Shown: positions 17,385 to 26,655 of the stretch, one piece after another
Layout of the letters: each line of letters opens with the position of its first letter
How positions within the stretch are numbered: position 1 is the first letter of the stretch
From: CAVVFX01 sp963747535
GTDB lineage: Bacteria > Acidobacteriota > Terriglobia > Bryobacterales > Bryobacteraceae
Direction: 5' to 3'
Assembly (NCBI GenBank): GCA_963747535.1
Contig: CAVVFX010000020.1
Location: 62,001-126,000 of the forward strand
DNA length: 64,000 nucleotides
Program-made: the position numbers and the translations under genes
The notes under the pieces: generated by a model
The model's database searches: none
Seen by the model: only the letters and a program-made list of their open reading frames with translations
What the model was told of the DNA's origin: nothing

Positions 17385-18405
17385 GAAGTTTTGGGGTAAT
17401 GCGCAAGCCGTGGCTACGCTCCAGCAGATGATTGCCGGTGAACGGATCCCCCAGACCCTGATTTTCGCTGGCCAAGGCGGCTTGGGAAAAGCCACTCTGG
17501 CCCGGCGGTTCGCACAGCAACTACTGGACCATCCCGAAAAGATCGAACACGACGACCTGAGCCTGCCCGACAATGTCGCGTCGATTCAGGAGCGAGAGAA
17601 ACTGAGTTCCGAGAAGCGCAACGAAGATCCTCTGGTATTTGCCTCCCATCCGGACTTCCTCACTTTCCCGCCCGACGGGCCTTTGCGTCAGATCTCCATC
17701 CCGCAAATGCGGCTGCTCAAGGAGCGGGCGCAGTTCAAGCCGCTGCACGGACCACGTCGCATTTTCCTTATCGACCATCTCGATCGCGCCAACGAGCAGG
17801 CCGCCAATTCGCTGCTGAAAACGCTGGAAGAGCCGCCCGATCATCTCATCTTGATTGCGACCGCAGAGAACATGTACGATCTGCTGCCGACTATCCGTTC
17901 GCGCGCAATTATGATCACGCTCTCAGCGCTGTCCAATGACGAGATGCGCGATTTTGCCCGCACACACCAGTTACAGGACGCCGCGAAGCGGATCGCTTTG
18001 TCCGGCGGAAGTCCTGGATATGCGTTGTCGCTTGACATTGCGGCCTACGAAAGGCGCCGGACTGCGATGCACGCGCTATTGAAAACCGCGTCCGGCGATA
18101 GCGGTTTCGGCACATGGACGCCGTTTTCGGAATCGATCAGCCGGAGCAAGAACGAGAAACTGGAATTCCATCTCACCATGCTGTACGGGCTGCTGCGTGA
18201 TCTGATGATCCTGCGCGAGACTGGCGGCGATATTCGCAATGCAGATCTGCGCGGAGAACTTAGTGCGCTGGCCAATCGCGTGAGCACCCGCTGGATCATT
18301 CAAGCGGTGAAAAAAGTGGATGACATCGCGGAGTTGCTACGACGAAACATTCAGAAGACGATAGCGCTGGATGATCTGATCGTGGAGCTTCGTTCGGTTT
18401 CGTAA
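17377..18405 (+). CDS. holB: DNA polymerase III delta' subunit
   Basis: 342 residues from the GTG at 17377, which follows an AAGGAGG ribosome site inside the end of tmk. An AAA+ clamp-loader subunit: Walker A-like GQGGLGKATLAR (about 32-43) and the family signature DRANEQAANSLLKTLEEPP. The sensor-type segment TIRSRAIMI follows. The cysteine-rich zinc module of E. coli delta' is not visible. It probably works with a separate gamma/tau subunit in clamp loading. Its stop codon lies inside the palindromic repeat at 18401. Confidence 0.85.
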   Translation: MFEKFWGNAQAVATLQQMIAGERIPQTLIFAGQGGLGKATLARRFAQQLLDHPEKIEHDDLSLPDNVASIQEREKLSSEKRNEDPLVFASHPDFLTFPPDGPLRQISIPQMRLLKERAQFKPLHGPRRIFLIDHLDRANEQAANSLLKTLEEPPDHLILIATAENMYDLLPTIRSRAIMITLSALSNDEMRDFARTHQLQDAAKRIALSGGSPGYALSLDIAAYERRRTAMHALLKTASGDSGFGTWTPFSESISRSKNEKLEFHLTMLYGLLRDLMILRETGGDIRNADLRGELSALANRVSTRWIIQAVKKVDDIAELLRRNIQKTIALDDLIVELRSVS

Positions 18406-18453
18406 CACAGGCTGCGGACGGTTGCACAAGCACAGACTGAAGTCTGTGTTACG
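18401..18453. repeat. nested palindromic repeat at the holB stop
   Basis: Outer arms CGTAACACAG (18401-18410) and CTGTGTTACG (18444-18453) match perfectly. Inside lies an 18-bp palindrome, CACAGACT-GA-AGTCTGTG (18431-18448). The holB TAA is part of the left arm. Similar short palindromes lie at 26605, 38169, 55961 and 59256. Confidence 0.6.
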
Positions 18454-18480
18454 AAAGGCTACAAAAAGCTGCTCCGCAGG

Positions 18481-18510
18481 CGGCAGACCACAACAAACGA
18501 TGGTCTGCCG
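18481..18510. repeat. hairpin element (CGGCAGACCA arms)
   Basis: CGGCAGACCA and TGGTCTGCCG form a perfect 10-bp stem with a 10-base loop between the convergent holB and aldehyde dehydrogenase genes. Its reverse complement closely matches elements at 48180-48209 and 56557-56584. It could also act as a transcript end, though no T-run follows. Confidence 0.55.
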
Positions 18511-18523
18511 TACGGAAGACCGA

Positions 18524-19993
18524 TTACATCTTGATTGTTACGGTTTTCACTTCAGTGTACTGCTGCAAGCCGTATTCGCCGAGCTCACGGCCGATACCCG
18601 ATTGTTTGAACCCTCCGAACGGAGCCGCTGCGTCAAACACGTCGTAGCAGTTGACCCACACGGTGCCCGCGCGTACGTTGCTCGCGATCGCGTGAGCTTT
18701 GGTGATGTCCTTGGTCCAGACTGCGGCTGCCAGGCCATACATGGTGTTGTTGGCGCGTTGGACTACCTCTTCGATGCTCTTGAACTTGATGATACTGAGC
18801 ACCGGTCCGAAGATTTCTTCCTCCGCGATCTTCATGTTGTCCTGCACGTCGGAGAAGACGGTCGGCTCGATGAAGTAGCCGCGGTCGCCTACGCGTCCGC
18901 CACCGCACACCAGCCTGGCGCCATCCTTCTTGCCGGACTCGATGTAGCCCATGACCTTGTCGAACTGAACATCGTCGACTTGAGGTCCCTGTTCCACATC
19001 CGGCGCAAAGGGATCGCCGACCTTGCGTCGTCTGGCGCGAGCGGCGCTCTTCTCGACGACTTCGTCGTAGACCGACTCTTCGACGAACAGCCGTGATCCG
19101 GCGCAGCAGCACTGGCCCTGGTTGAAGAACAGCGCGAAGTGTGCGCCCTCAATGGCCTGGTCCATGTCGGCGTCCGCGAAGACGATGTTCGGACTCTTGC
19201 CACCGAGTTCCAGGGTGACGCGCTTGAGATTGGTCTTCGCCGCGGCTCCCATGATGATATGGCCGACTTCGGTTGAGCCGGTGAAAGCGACCTTGTCGAC
19301 ATCCATGTGGTTTGCGATCGCGCCGCCGGCCGTGGGTCCGTAGCCGGGGAGAATGTTCACGACGCCCTCGGGGAATCCGGCTTCGAGGATCAGTTCACCC
19401 ACGCGCAATGCGGTCAGAGGCGTCTGCTCCGCGGGCTTCATCACAATGGTGTTGCCAGTAGCCAGTGCCGGAGCCAGTTTCCAGGCGAACATCAAGAGCG
19501 GGAAGTTCCACGGAATGATCTGTCCGACCACGCCCACGGGCTCCAGTTTCGTATAGCAGAAATAATTACCGCTGATGGGGATGGTCTTGCCCTGCACCTT
19601 GTCTGCCCAGCCCGCGTAGTAGCGGAAACAGGCGACGGTGAGCGGAAGATCGGCTGCGCGGGCGACCGCGTAGGGCTTGCCGTTGTCGAGTGCTTCGAGC
19701 TTGGCCAATTCGTCTGAGTGTTTTTCGATGAGATCGGCGAGCTTGTTGATGAGCACACCGCGTTGCGCGGCTGCCATCTTTCGCCACGGGCCGTTGAACG
19801 CGGCGCGTGCGGCCTTGACGGCGCGGTCGACGTCGGGCGCGTCTGCTTCGGAAATCTGGCAGATCTCTTCGCCGGTGGATGGATTGATGGTCGGGAACGT
19901 TTTACCCGATGCGCTGTTTACCCATTGATTGTTGATCAATAACTTAGTTGCGGAAACTTTGACGGGACTTTCAATTGCAACTGCCGTAGCCAT
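18524..19993 (-). CDS. NAD(P)-dependent aldehyde dehydrogenase
   Basis: 489 residues, standard length for the ALDH1/2-like group. It oxidises an aldehyde to the acid; the substrate is not readable. The catalytic Cys is in NQGQCCCAGSRLF (about residue 294) and the general base Glu in LELGGKSPN (about 262). FTGSTEVG is the cofactor-binding turn. The ATG at 19993 has an AAAGGAG site; longer upstream extensions lack one. The C-terminus ends in GLQQYTEVKTVTIKM, as in betaine/retinal-type enzymes. Monocistronic by spacing. Confidence 0.92.
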   Translation of the reverse strand: MATAVAIESPVKVSATKLLINNQWVNSASGKTFPTINPSTGEEICQISEADAPDVDRAVKAARAAFNGPWRKMAAAQRGVLINKLADLIEKHSDELAKLEALDNGKPYAVARAADLPLTVACFRYYAGWADKVQGKTIPISGNYFCYTKLEPVGVVGQIIPWNFPLLMFAWKLAPALATGNTIVMKPAEQTPLTALRVGELILEAGFPEGVVNILPGYGPTAGGAIANHMDVDKVAFTGSTEVGHIIMGAAAKTNLKRVTLELGGKSPNIVFADADMDQAIEGAHFALFFNQGQCCCAGSRLFVEESVYDEVVEKSAARARRRKVGDPFAPDVEQGPQVDDVQFDKVMGYIESGKKDGARLVCGGGRVGDRGYFIEPTVFSDVQDNMKIAEEEIFGPVLSIIKFKSIEEVVQRANNTMYGLAAAVWTKDITKAHAIASNVRAGTVWVNCYDVFDAAAPFGGFKQSGIGRELGEYGLQQYTEVKTVTIKM

Positions 19994-20170
19994 ATGTGGA
20001 ATCTCCTTTCCCATTCCGCACTCTCGCGCTCCCGCGAGCTTCGTGCAGTTCCATACCGAACTTGCCCGAGTGCGTAAAAAGGGTTCGTAGGCATGATAGG
20101 CTAATTTTGGATTTCTCACAAGCGGCTGAACGGCCCGGTACTTGCTGTTGTCAGGGCGAAGGAAACAACG

Positions 20171-20632
20171 ATGGCTATCGATGTAAACGACGTACGTTCG
20201 ATATTGAATGATCTGATACAAATCTGTAAGGACGGCCAGCAGGGCTTTCTTGACGCCGCGCACCATGTGCGGGATGCCAACGTGAGAGCGATGTTTCTGG
20301 AGTTCTCGCAGCAGCGCTCCAGGTTCGCGGGCGGGTTACAGCAGGAAGTCATCCGGCTCCAGGGCGAGCCGCAGACGAGCGGGAGCACTGGCGCAGCCTT
20401 GCACCGCGGGTGGATCGATCTCAAGGCAAAGATCAGCGGCCAAAACGATCAGGCGGCTATCCGCGAGGCGGAGCGAGGCGAGGATGCAGCAGTGAAGGTC
20501 TACCAGCAGGCTCTGGGAAAGGAACTGCCTGCCGACATCCGGGACATCCTGAATAGCCAGTTCAACGCCATTCTGGAAGCCCACCGGCGTGTCCGAGCTT
20601 TAGAATTGCGCAACACCAGCGGCGTAGTTTAG
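20171..20632 (+). CDS. PA2169-type four-helix-bundle protein (DUF2383)
   Basis: 153 residues, almost entirely helical and cytosolic. It matches the PA2169 family: an N-terminal LNDLIQICKDGQQGFLDAA helix, FSQQRSRFAGGLQQEV, and a C-terminal helix ending NAILEAHRRVRALE. The fold is ferritin-like, though no full diiron motif is evident. Function is unknown; relatives are often stress-induced. Divergent from the aldehyde dehydrogenase gene. Confidence 0.8.
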   Translation: MAIDVNDVRSILNDLIQICKDGQQGFLDAAHHVRDANVRAMFLEFSQQRSRFAGGLQQEVIRLQGEPQTSGSTGAALHRGWIDLKAKISGQNDQAAIREAERGEDAAVKVYQQALGKELPADIRDILNSQFNAILEAHRRVRALELRNTSGVV

Positions 20633-20742
20633 AGCCGCAGACTCAAGAGGTAATCGCAGAATTCGGGCAGAAGGCCTTGCCTGCGCGCGGCTCGGAAACT
20701 CGGCCCGACAAGACGGCCGGACAGACAAGGTTAGATCCTGCG

Positions 20743-23700
20743 TTACTGGGTCACGTCGATCTGCGCGGCTACGCTGCTGTTGCCCCCGACCGTCACCACC
20801 ACATTCTGGAGACCCAGTGGCGCATTGGCCGGCACCGCGAAATTGACCTGGGTCTCGCCGACAAGCCCGTAGGGGACGCCAATGAATAGCGGCGTGACCG
20901 CGAGGCCGGCGACTTTCATAGAGAACGTATTTCGCGGCGACGGCAACTGATTCACCGGCGTGGTTCTGAGCGGAGTTGCTCCGGTTACGATCGGGGGACT
21001 GACGTCGCCTTCACCCGTCATGAAAAGACTGAGAACCTGCCCCCGCGTCGCGCTTGCCACCGGGACCAGCGAATTCGCTGAGCCTACGAAGATGCCCGGA
21101 GCCGTATCGGAAATCTCGAACGTGTAGGTCGCTACCTGCCCGTTGTTGATCACTGCGAGGAGGGCTGTTCCTTCAGGCGTTTCATAAGGGATCTGGATGT
21201 TCAGCTGTGTCGGCGACGCGTAGTAAAAAGGCGCAGGGACGCCATTAACCGTCGCGGACGTGCCGCCCAGGCCGAATGGCAGAGGTACGCCGGGAGCATA
21301 CAATGCTGTGGGCGAATTCGTCAGGTTGGCGCCGAAGACGGAGAGAATCATGCCGGGCGCAAAGGTCTGGTTGAAGGCTGCACCGTTTGCCACCCCGTTG
21401 ATCTCGACCGCGGTAGAACCGCCGATGACCAGCGACACCGGCACGTTGGCGAATTGCGGGATCGTGTTCTCGGATTGCAAGACCAGGGTCGCGGTGTACG
21501 CGCCGTTGTTGAAAGCCGACGCCGACGCCGTTACGTTCACGGTGGTCGTGCCGGAGCCTGAGAGGGGCGAAACCTGCAGCCACCTGGTGTCTTGATTCGA
21601 CGGGAATACGGACAACGTCCACGGCTGTCCGAGTGGAGCATATACGGTCAGGGTGGTCGCCGTGGACTGACCCGGGCTGAGGCTAAGCGGCAGGGAAGAT
21701 TTCGACGCCGAAAGCCCCCCGACGTTTGCGCCCGCACCTTGAAACACCACCGCTAGCGTGGTCTTGACGGTATTGCCTTCATCGTCGATTCCGTCAACCT
21801 CATAGTTGAAGGTTTGCGGCGGAGGCGCAGCGAGGTTCCAGCAGATATCGGCTTGCAAGGAGCCCAAAGGAGCCAGACGCCAGGAGTTGAACCAATACTG
21901 GATGCTGCTGCTGTCGTCGTTCCCGGCCGCCAGAAACCTGGTTAGATAGACCTCGTGTCCGTTCAACTCCTGCAGATTCAGTTCCTGGTAATAGGGGTGC
22001 TCGGGATCGCAGTTGGGGTCGCCCTTCGGATTCAGGATTTCGGTGCCCGGTGAACTGGAAAGTGCCATGGCCGCCGATAATTGCGGTCCGTAGAACGGAA
22101 CCGTGATCTGCTCGCTCCACGTGACGCCGCTCAAGTCGGCGCCGCTGAAAACAAAAACCACATTGCCCGGAACCTGCAGGCCCACACCGAGAGCCAGGGA
22201 GCCGGAGAGAGTCCCGTGGGCGGGGAGGGCCCGGCCTCCGAAAAGGCTGCCGATGCTGGAAGAATAATCCTGGCCGTTGATGGTCAAGTTGTTGAATGAG
22301 GTGGCGACACCGGCGATTTCGCTAAGCCGCAGTGTCACGAACCAGCTATTGCCGTTGGCGTCCGGCTGTTGCTGGTACACGGGATCGGGCACTGCCGACG
22401 GGATAGCCGCCGAACTCGAAGTGGGCACCGTCACCGTTACGGGACTCGCAGTCGAACCCGACGAACTGCTAAAGCTGCTGCTCCCGCTGTAGGTTGCCTT
22501 GATGCTGTTGGTCCCTATGCCCAAGAGAATTCCTGGAACACTCGCGGAAGCCGTCGCCGTTCCTCCCGTGCTTGACAGATTGACGGTACCGAGCGACGTG
22601 CTACCGGCCGAAAAGCTCACCGCGCCCGTAGGAGTGGTTGTGCCGGAGGCCGCCTTTACGGTGGCTGCCAAGGTAGTGGACGCCGTGATCATAATGTTTC
22701 CGGGATTCGCCGTCACGGTCGTGGTCGTCCCGGTAGTCGGGCGCGAAGTCCACTCCGTGACCAGGTTGTACGCGTCAGCGGAACCGAGTCCCGATGGAAG
22801 ATCGTACCCCACAGTCGTCGCATAGCCCATGAACCCGCCAGTGCAGTCCACAGTGCCGGTTTGGCAGGGCACGTCATTGGTGCCCACGGTTATGTCATGA
22901 AATATCCCGGGCGTATTCTGCGCCAGATTGTAGAGGATGGGATTGATATTGCCCAGTCCCGCCTTCCCTCCGTTCGAAACGATATATTGATTAAGCAGCG
23001 CCAGGACGCCCGCGAACACCGGCGTGGCAACCGAAGTCCCGCCGAAGTATCCGATTGAGCCGCCGGTAAACACAATATACGGGTCATGCTGGCTAGCCGC
23101 AGCGAAAGAGATATCCGGCACATCGCGTACGTTATCGGGAACCACTCCGGGACCGGTTTGCCATGCGGGCTTGGAGAAAAAAATGCTCATACCGCCTCCC
23201 GTGGCGGAAAGGCTTCCGGTGGTCAGGGTATCGTTCCACGCCATCTCCGGGATGTAAGACAACGCCGATGTCCCGTTGGCGGAGTTGGTCGAATTCCAAT
23301 ATTTTCCACTGCCTTCACTAAACTCGGTGCCGCCGACGCCGGTAACTTCCGGAACACTGGCCGGAAGATTGACGGCCAGGCCCTTGTTCGCGGGGATCTT
23401 GCCGGAATCGCAAGCCGCCGCGCCCTGGTCCCCGGAAGACGCCAGCCACGTCATGCCCTGCGAGTTGGCCTGCTGCGCCAAAGAACGAAAAGCATTGGCA
23501 GCACTGGCCGAGGTGCCCGAGACCTCCTGTTCGCAGCCACCGTAGCTATAGCTGATGACCGGGGCAAGGGCCTGATCAATGGCGTACATCGTGGAATTAA
23601 CTACGTCGGTCGAGTACACAAAGAGGATTGAGGCGTTGGGAGCGATCGCACCCGACCACTCCAGATCCAGGTCAGCTTCGGCCTGGTCAGCGGTGATCCC

Positions 23701-24555
23701 GGGATTGGCAGAACCGGGCACGAGAATCATTTGCGGATTGTTAACCGGCAGCCCGAAATCGCTGCGAAAGGTCTCGATATCGGTGAGGTCGACATTGGTC
23801 TGCCCCATGACGGCGATCTTTTGCCCAGAGCCGGTTATGCTTTTGGCGTAGAGGGGGCTAACGTCGTAGATGACGCCGATATCGCCGGGCGCCAGGTAGT
23901 GCGTTCCGTTGAATGTTTCGTCGGGCTTTGGGACCTGAACCACCGGCCGCAGCCTGCGGAGCGCCGGTTTCATGTGAAAGTCATCGAGGCCCATGATGGT
24001 CTGGACCAGGGGCGCGAGGACGGCGGGTATCGAAGGCTCAGTGGAATTGGCGTAGTGTAGTTCACCGCCCACCAGGTAGCGATGAATTTCTGACCCGAAT
24101 GTCGCCTGTACCTGCCGCGCCGTCCCACTCAAGAGGACCCAGTTGCGCCCTTGCGCCACGTGGCCGATGCTGAGACCCTGGTCCTTCAACCAGGCGGTGA
24201 TCCGGCCCATATCGGAATTACTAAGGCCGAAGCGGTCGGCATATTGCATGGGAGTCAGCCAGTGCTGATAATCGGGCGAAGAGACGTCCTGCTGGTCGGT
24301 CAGCAAGCGCTCGAGGGCAGCCTGCTGTTCCACAGACGGCTTAAGCATCAAGATGATACCGTTAACTTGGGCATCGGCAGCTAGGGGTCCCTGGTCGTTC
24401 AGCGGCTGCGCCTGGGGACGGATCGACCCTTTCAGGACGACGCGTTGACGCGCGTTAATCGGCTCCAGGCGATCGTCCTGGGCGAAGAGGGGGGAGGACA
24501 AGAAAAACGCCAGGAGAATGAGCCGGTAGCGTAAAAGCCGAGCGATTCGAGGCAT
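20743..24555 (-). CDS. secreted S53 (sedolisin/kumamolisin) peptidase with Solibacter-type tail
   Basis: 1270 residues. Signal peptide ending near LFAQDD; pro-kumamolisin activation domain (about 40-190); S53 catalytic domain (about 230-600). The Glu/Asp pair is in QAEADLDLEW, the oxyanion Asp in SSGDQGAAAC and the nucleophile Ser in GGTSVATPVFAG. Then come a Thr/Ser-rich Ig-like repeat, further beta-sandwich modules, and a C-terminal domain with FYYASPTQLNIQIPYETPEG, resembling TIGR03437. S53 enzymes are acid-active endopeptidases, self-cleaved on export. The ATG at 24555 begins the signal peptide; an ATG five codons earlier is possible. Confidence 0.88.
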   Translation of the reverse strand: MPRIARLLRYRLILLAFFLSSPLFAQDDRLEPINARQRVVLKGSIRPQAQPLNDQGPLAADAQVNGIILMLKPSVEQQAALERLLTDQQDVSSPDYQHWLTPMQYADRFGLSNSDMGRITAWLKDQGLSIGHVAQGRNWVLLSGTARQVQATFGSEIHRYLVGGELHYANSTEPSIPAVLAPLVQTIMGLDDFHMKPALRRLRPVVQVPKPDETFNGTHYLAPGDIGVIYDVSPLYAKSITGSGQKIAVMGQTNVDLTDIETFRSDFGLPVNNPQMILVPGSANPGITADQAEADLDLEWSGAIAPNASILFVYSTDVVNSTMYAIDQALAPVISYSYGGCEQEVSGTSASAANAFRSLAQQANSQGMTWLASSGDQGAAACDSGKIPANKGLAVNLPASVPEVTGVGGTEFSEGSGKYWNSTNSANGTSALSYIPEMAWNDTLTTGSLSATGGGMSIFFSKPAWQTGPGVVPDNVRDVPDISFAAASQHDPYIVFTGGSIGYFGGTSVATPVFAGVLALLNQYIVSNGGKAGLGNINPILYNLAQNTPGIFHDITVGTNDVPCQTGTVDCTGGFMGYATTVGYDLPSGLGSADAYNLVTEWTSRPTTGTTTTVTANPGNIMITASTTLAATVKAASGTTTPTGAVSFSAGSTSLGTVNLSSTGGTATASASVPGILLGIGTNSIKATYSGSSSFSSSSGSTASPVTVTVPTSSSAAIPSAVPDPVYQQQPDANGNSWFVTLRLSEIAGVATSFNNLTINGQDYSSSIGSLFGGRALPAHGTLSGSLALGVGLQVPGNVVFVFSGADLSGVTWSEQITVPFYGPQLSAAMALSSSPGTEILNPKGDPNCDPEHPYYQELNLQELNGHEVYLTRFLAAGNDDSSSIQYWFNSWRLAPLGSLQADICWNLAAPPPQTFNYEVDGIDDEGNTVKTTLAVVFQGAGANVGGLSASKSSLPLSLSPGQSTATTLTVYAPLGQPWTLSVFPSNQDTRWLQVSPLSGSGTTTVNVTASASAFNNGAYTATLVLQSENTIPQFANVPVSLVIGGSTAVEINGVANGAAFNQTFAPGMILSVFGANLTNSPTALYAPGVPLPFGLGGTSATVNGVPAPFYYASPTQLNIQIPYETPEGTALLAVINNGQVATYTFEISDTAPGIFVGSANSLVPVASATRGQVLSLFMTGEGDVSPPIVTGATPLRTTPVNQLPSPRNTFSMKVAGLAVTPLFIGVPYGLVGETQVNFAVPANAPLGLQNVVVTVGGNSSVAAQIDVTQ

Positions 24556-24667
24556 GGTATGTTTCCGCACAGTCTATTCGACGTCCGCGAGTGTAGCACG
24601 GCGATTGATTGAGCGCCATACCATTAATTACGCAACCCGACCGTCCTACCATTGGTACAATCCTCTC

Positions 24668-26173
24668 GTGTTCCGCAAAGTCCTCATTGCCAATCGTGGA
24701 GAGATAGCCGTCCGGATCATCCGCACGTTGCGTGAGATGAATATCCGGACGGTGGCTGTCTACTCGGACGTCGACCGCGCCTCGTTGCACGTCCGCAAGG
24801 CTGACGAAGCAGCCCATATCGGCCCCGCGCCTTCCAGAGAAAGCTACCTCAACATCGGGCGGATTATCGAAGCGGCCTGGCGCCATGGCGTTGACGCAAT
24901 ACATCCCGGATACGGATTCCTGAGCGAGAATGCCGAGTTCGCTCAAGTGTGTGAGGATGCCGGCATCGCCTTCGTTGGTCCACACTCCTCATCGATTCGG
25001 AAAATCGGATCCAAAACCGGGGGCCGGCAAATCGCGGTGGCCGCGGGCGCGCCGATCGTCCCAGGCGCACATGAAGGATTTCTGGAGCCTACGCAACCCC
25101 GTGAGTTTGCCCGCGCTGTGCGGTATCCGGTGATGCTAAAGGCGGTGGCCGGCGGCGGCGGGAAAGGGATGCGCCGCGTAGACTGCGAAGCGGATCTCGA
25201 CGCGTCCTTCCGCGATGCCTCCAGCGAGGCCGAGCGGGCGTTCGGCGATGGCGCCATTTATGTCGAGAAATTGATTGAGAATCCGCGGCACATTGAGATC
25301 CAGGTGTTCGGTGACCATCACGGCAACGTGATCCACCTTGGCGAACGGGAGTGTTCAATTCAGCGGCGGCATCAGAAGATTATCGAGGAATGTCCGTCGC
25401 CATTAGTCGCGCTTCACCCGGAGATGCGCGCCGAAATGGGCGGCGCGGCGGTAAGGATCGCCCGGGAGGCTGGCTACTACAACGCGGGAACGGTTGAGTT
25501 CCTGGTCGACGAGTCGCGCAACTTTTATTTTCTGGAAATGAACACGCGGCTGCAGGTGGAACATCCGGTAACTGAACTGGTAACCGGTCTCGACCTGGTG
25601 CGCTGGCAGATCGAGGTGGCCGCCGGCGCCAGGCTGCCTCTCACCCAGGAGGAGGTTGGTTGGCGCGGCGCAGCCATCGAATGCCGCGTGTACGCAGAAG
25701 ACCCGGACAATCAGTTCTTTCCGTCGCCCGGCAGAATCGAGCGGCTATCGGAACCCTCGGGTCCCGGAGTGCGTCTCGACTCCGGTGTTTATGCCGGATG
25801 GAACGTGCCGATCGAGTACGATTCGATGCTCGCGAAACTCGCGGTCTGGTCCAGCAACCGTCCGGAGGCTATCGCGCGAATGCGGCGAGCGATAGGCGAA
25901 TACCGCATCTCTGGAATCCACTCCAATCTTCCTTTCTTCGATCGGATTCTGGCCGACCAGGAATTTCGCTATGGGCAACTGGACACAGGCTTCATCGAGA
26001 GATTTTTTGCGCGCATGCCGGAACGCGCCGAGCCGTCGCCACAGGTCGTATCGCTAGCCGCAGGGGTGGCGCAAATTCAATCGAGGGCCATTCCCGCGGT
26101 GTCGGATGTAAGTCCAGCCGGACCATCCTCCTCGCCGTGGCTGCTGGCAGGAAGGGAACAGGTGCAGCGATGA
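24668..26173 (+). CDS. biotin carboxylase
   Basis: 501 residues from the GTG that begins FRKVLIANRGEIAVRIIRTL. ATP-grasp enzyme that carboxylates biotin on its carrier. Features: HPGYGFLSENAEFA, the Gly-rich ATP loop KAVAGGGGKGMR, EIQVFGDHHGNVIHLGERE, and the catalytic FLEMNTRLQVEHPVTE. The C-terminus runs about 45 residues beyond a typical AccC. It is followed by its carrier gene with an ATGA overlap, but no carboxyltransferase is next to it. The final acyl-CoA or keto-acid substrate is therefore unknown. It may serve acetyl-CoA/propionyl-CoA carboxylase. Confidence 0.9.
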   Translation: MFRKVLIANRGEIAVRIIRTLREMNIRTVAVYSDVDRASLHVRKADEAAHIGPAPSRESYLNIGRIIEAAWRHGVDAIHPGYGFLSENAEFAQVCEDAGIAFVGPHSSSIRKIGSKTGGRQIAVAAGAPIVPGAHEGFLEPTQPREFARAVRYPVMLKAVAGGGGKGMRRVDCEADLDASFRDASSEAERAFGDGAIYVEKLIENPRHIEIQVFGDHHGNVIHLGERECSIQRRHQKIIEECPSPLVALHPEMRAEMGGAAVRIAREAGYYNAGTVEFLVDESRNFYFLEMNTRLQVEHPVTELVTGLDLVRWQIEVAAGARLPLTQEEVGWRGAAIECRVYAEDPDNQFFPSPGRIERLSEPSGPGVRLDSGVYAGWNVPIEYDSMLAKLAVWSSNRPEAIARMRRAIGEYRISGIHSNLPFFDRILADQEFRYGQLDTGFIERFFARMPERAEPSPQVVSLAAGVAQIQSRAIPAVSDVSPAGPSSSPWLLAGREQVQR

Positions 26174-26604
26174 AACCCATTATCCGCGTCAACGGTCAGC
26201 TGGCGGAGCCTGAACCGAAGGCTGATTTTGTCGAAGTTGGACCGGGCCTCTATTCCGTAATCCTCGACGGGTGCAGTTATGAAGTTGCCGTCACGGGCTC
26301 CGAGGTCGAGATCGGCGGCATGCGGGTACAGATCGAGGTGGAGGATCCGCGCAAGTGGAATCCCGCGGGATCGTCACGCAAGAGGGAGGCGCGAGAGTCT
26401 ATCAAAGCGCCGATGCCGGGGAAAGTGCTGCGAGTTCTGGTAGCGGTTGGTGATGAAGTCGCGGCAGGGCAGGGTCTGGTGGTACTCGAAGCCATGAAGA
26501 TGCAGAATGAGATGAAAGCGCCACGGGCAGGGCGGGTGGCGAGCGTTGCGGTGAAGGAGCATGAGGCCGTCAATGCAGGGGAAGTGTTACTCACGATTGA
26601 GTAA
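26170..26604 (+). CDS. biotin carboxyl carrier protein
   Basis: 144 residues. The C-terminal biotinyl domain (about 75-144) has the biotinylation site EAMKM with K110, flanked by the usual IKAPMPGKV and AGEVLLTIE halves. Residues 1-70 are a beta-rich N-terminal domain (VGPGLYSVILDGCSYEV) like that of acyl-CoA/pyruvate carboxylase alpha chains. Together with the previous gene it reconstitutes a split alpha chain. Coupled by ATGA. A family palindrome follows its stop at 26605. Confidence 0.9.
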   Translation: MKPIIRVNGQLAEPEPKADFVEVGPGLYSVILDGCSYEVAVTGSEVEIGGMRVQIEVEDPRKWNPAGSSRKREARESIKAPMPGKVLRVLVAVGDEVAAGQGLVVLEAMKMQNEMKAPRAGRVASVAVKEHEAVNAGEVLLTIE

Positions 26605-26622
26605 CACGGATTTCGGTCTGTG
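26605..26622. repeat. short palindrome after the carrier gene
   Basis: CACGGATTTCGGTCTGTG has CACGGA/TCTGTG arms. Its complement differs from the 18431 element at three positions. It starts directly after the TAA. Confidence 0.45.
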
Positions 26623-26655
26623 CCTTTTCGCGAGTAGGCTCATAATTGGAGAGTC

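Noticed and set aside
18481..18510. Rho-independent terminator between holB and the aldehyde dehydrogenase gene
   Set aside because: The stem is good but no T-run follows on either strand, and related copies occur elsewhere, one inside a gene. A repeat element is the better explanation.
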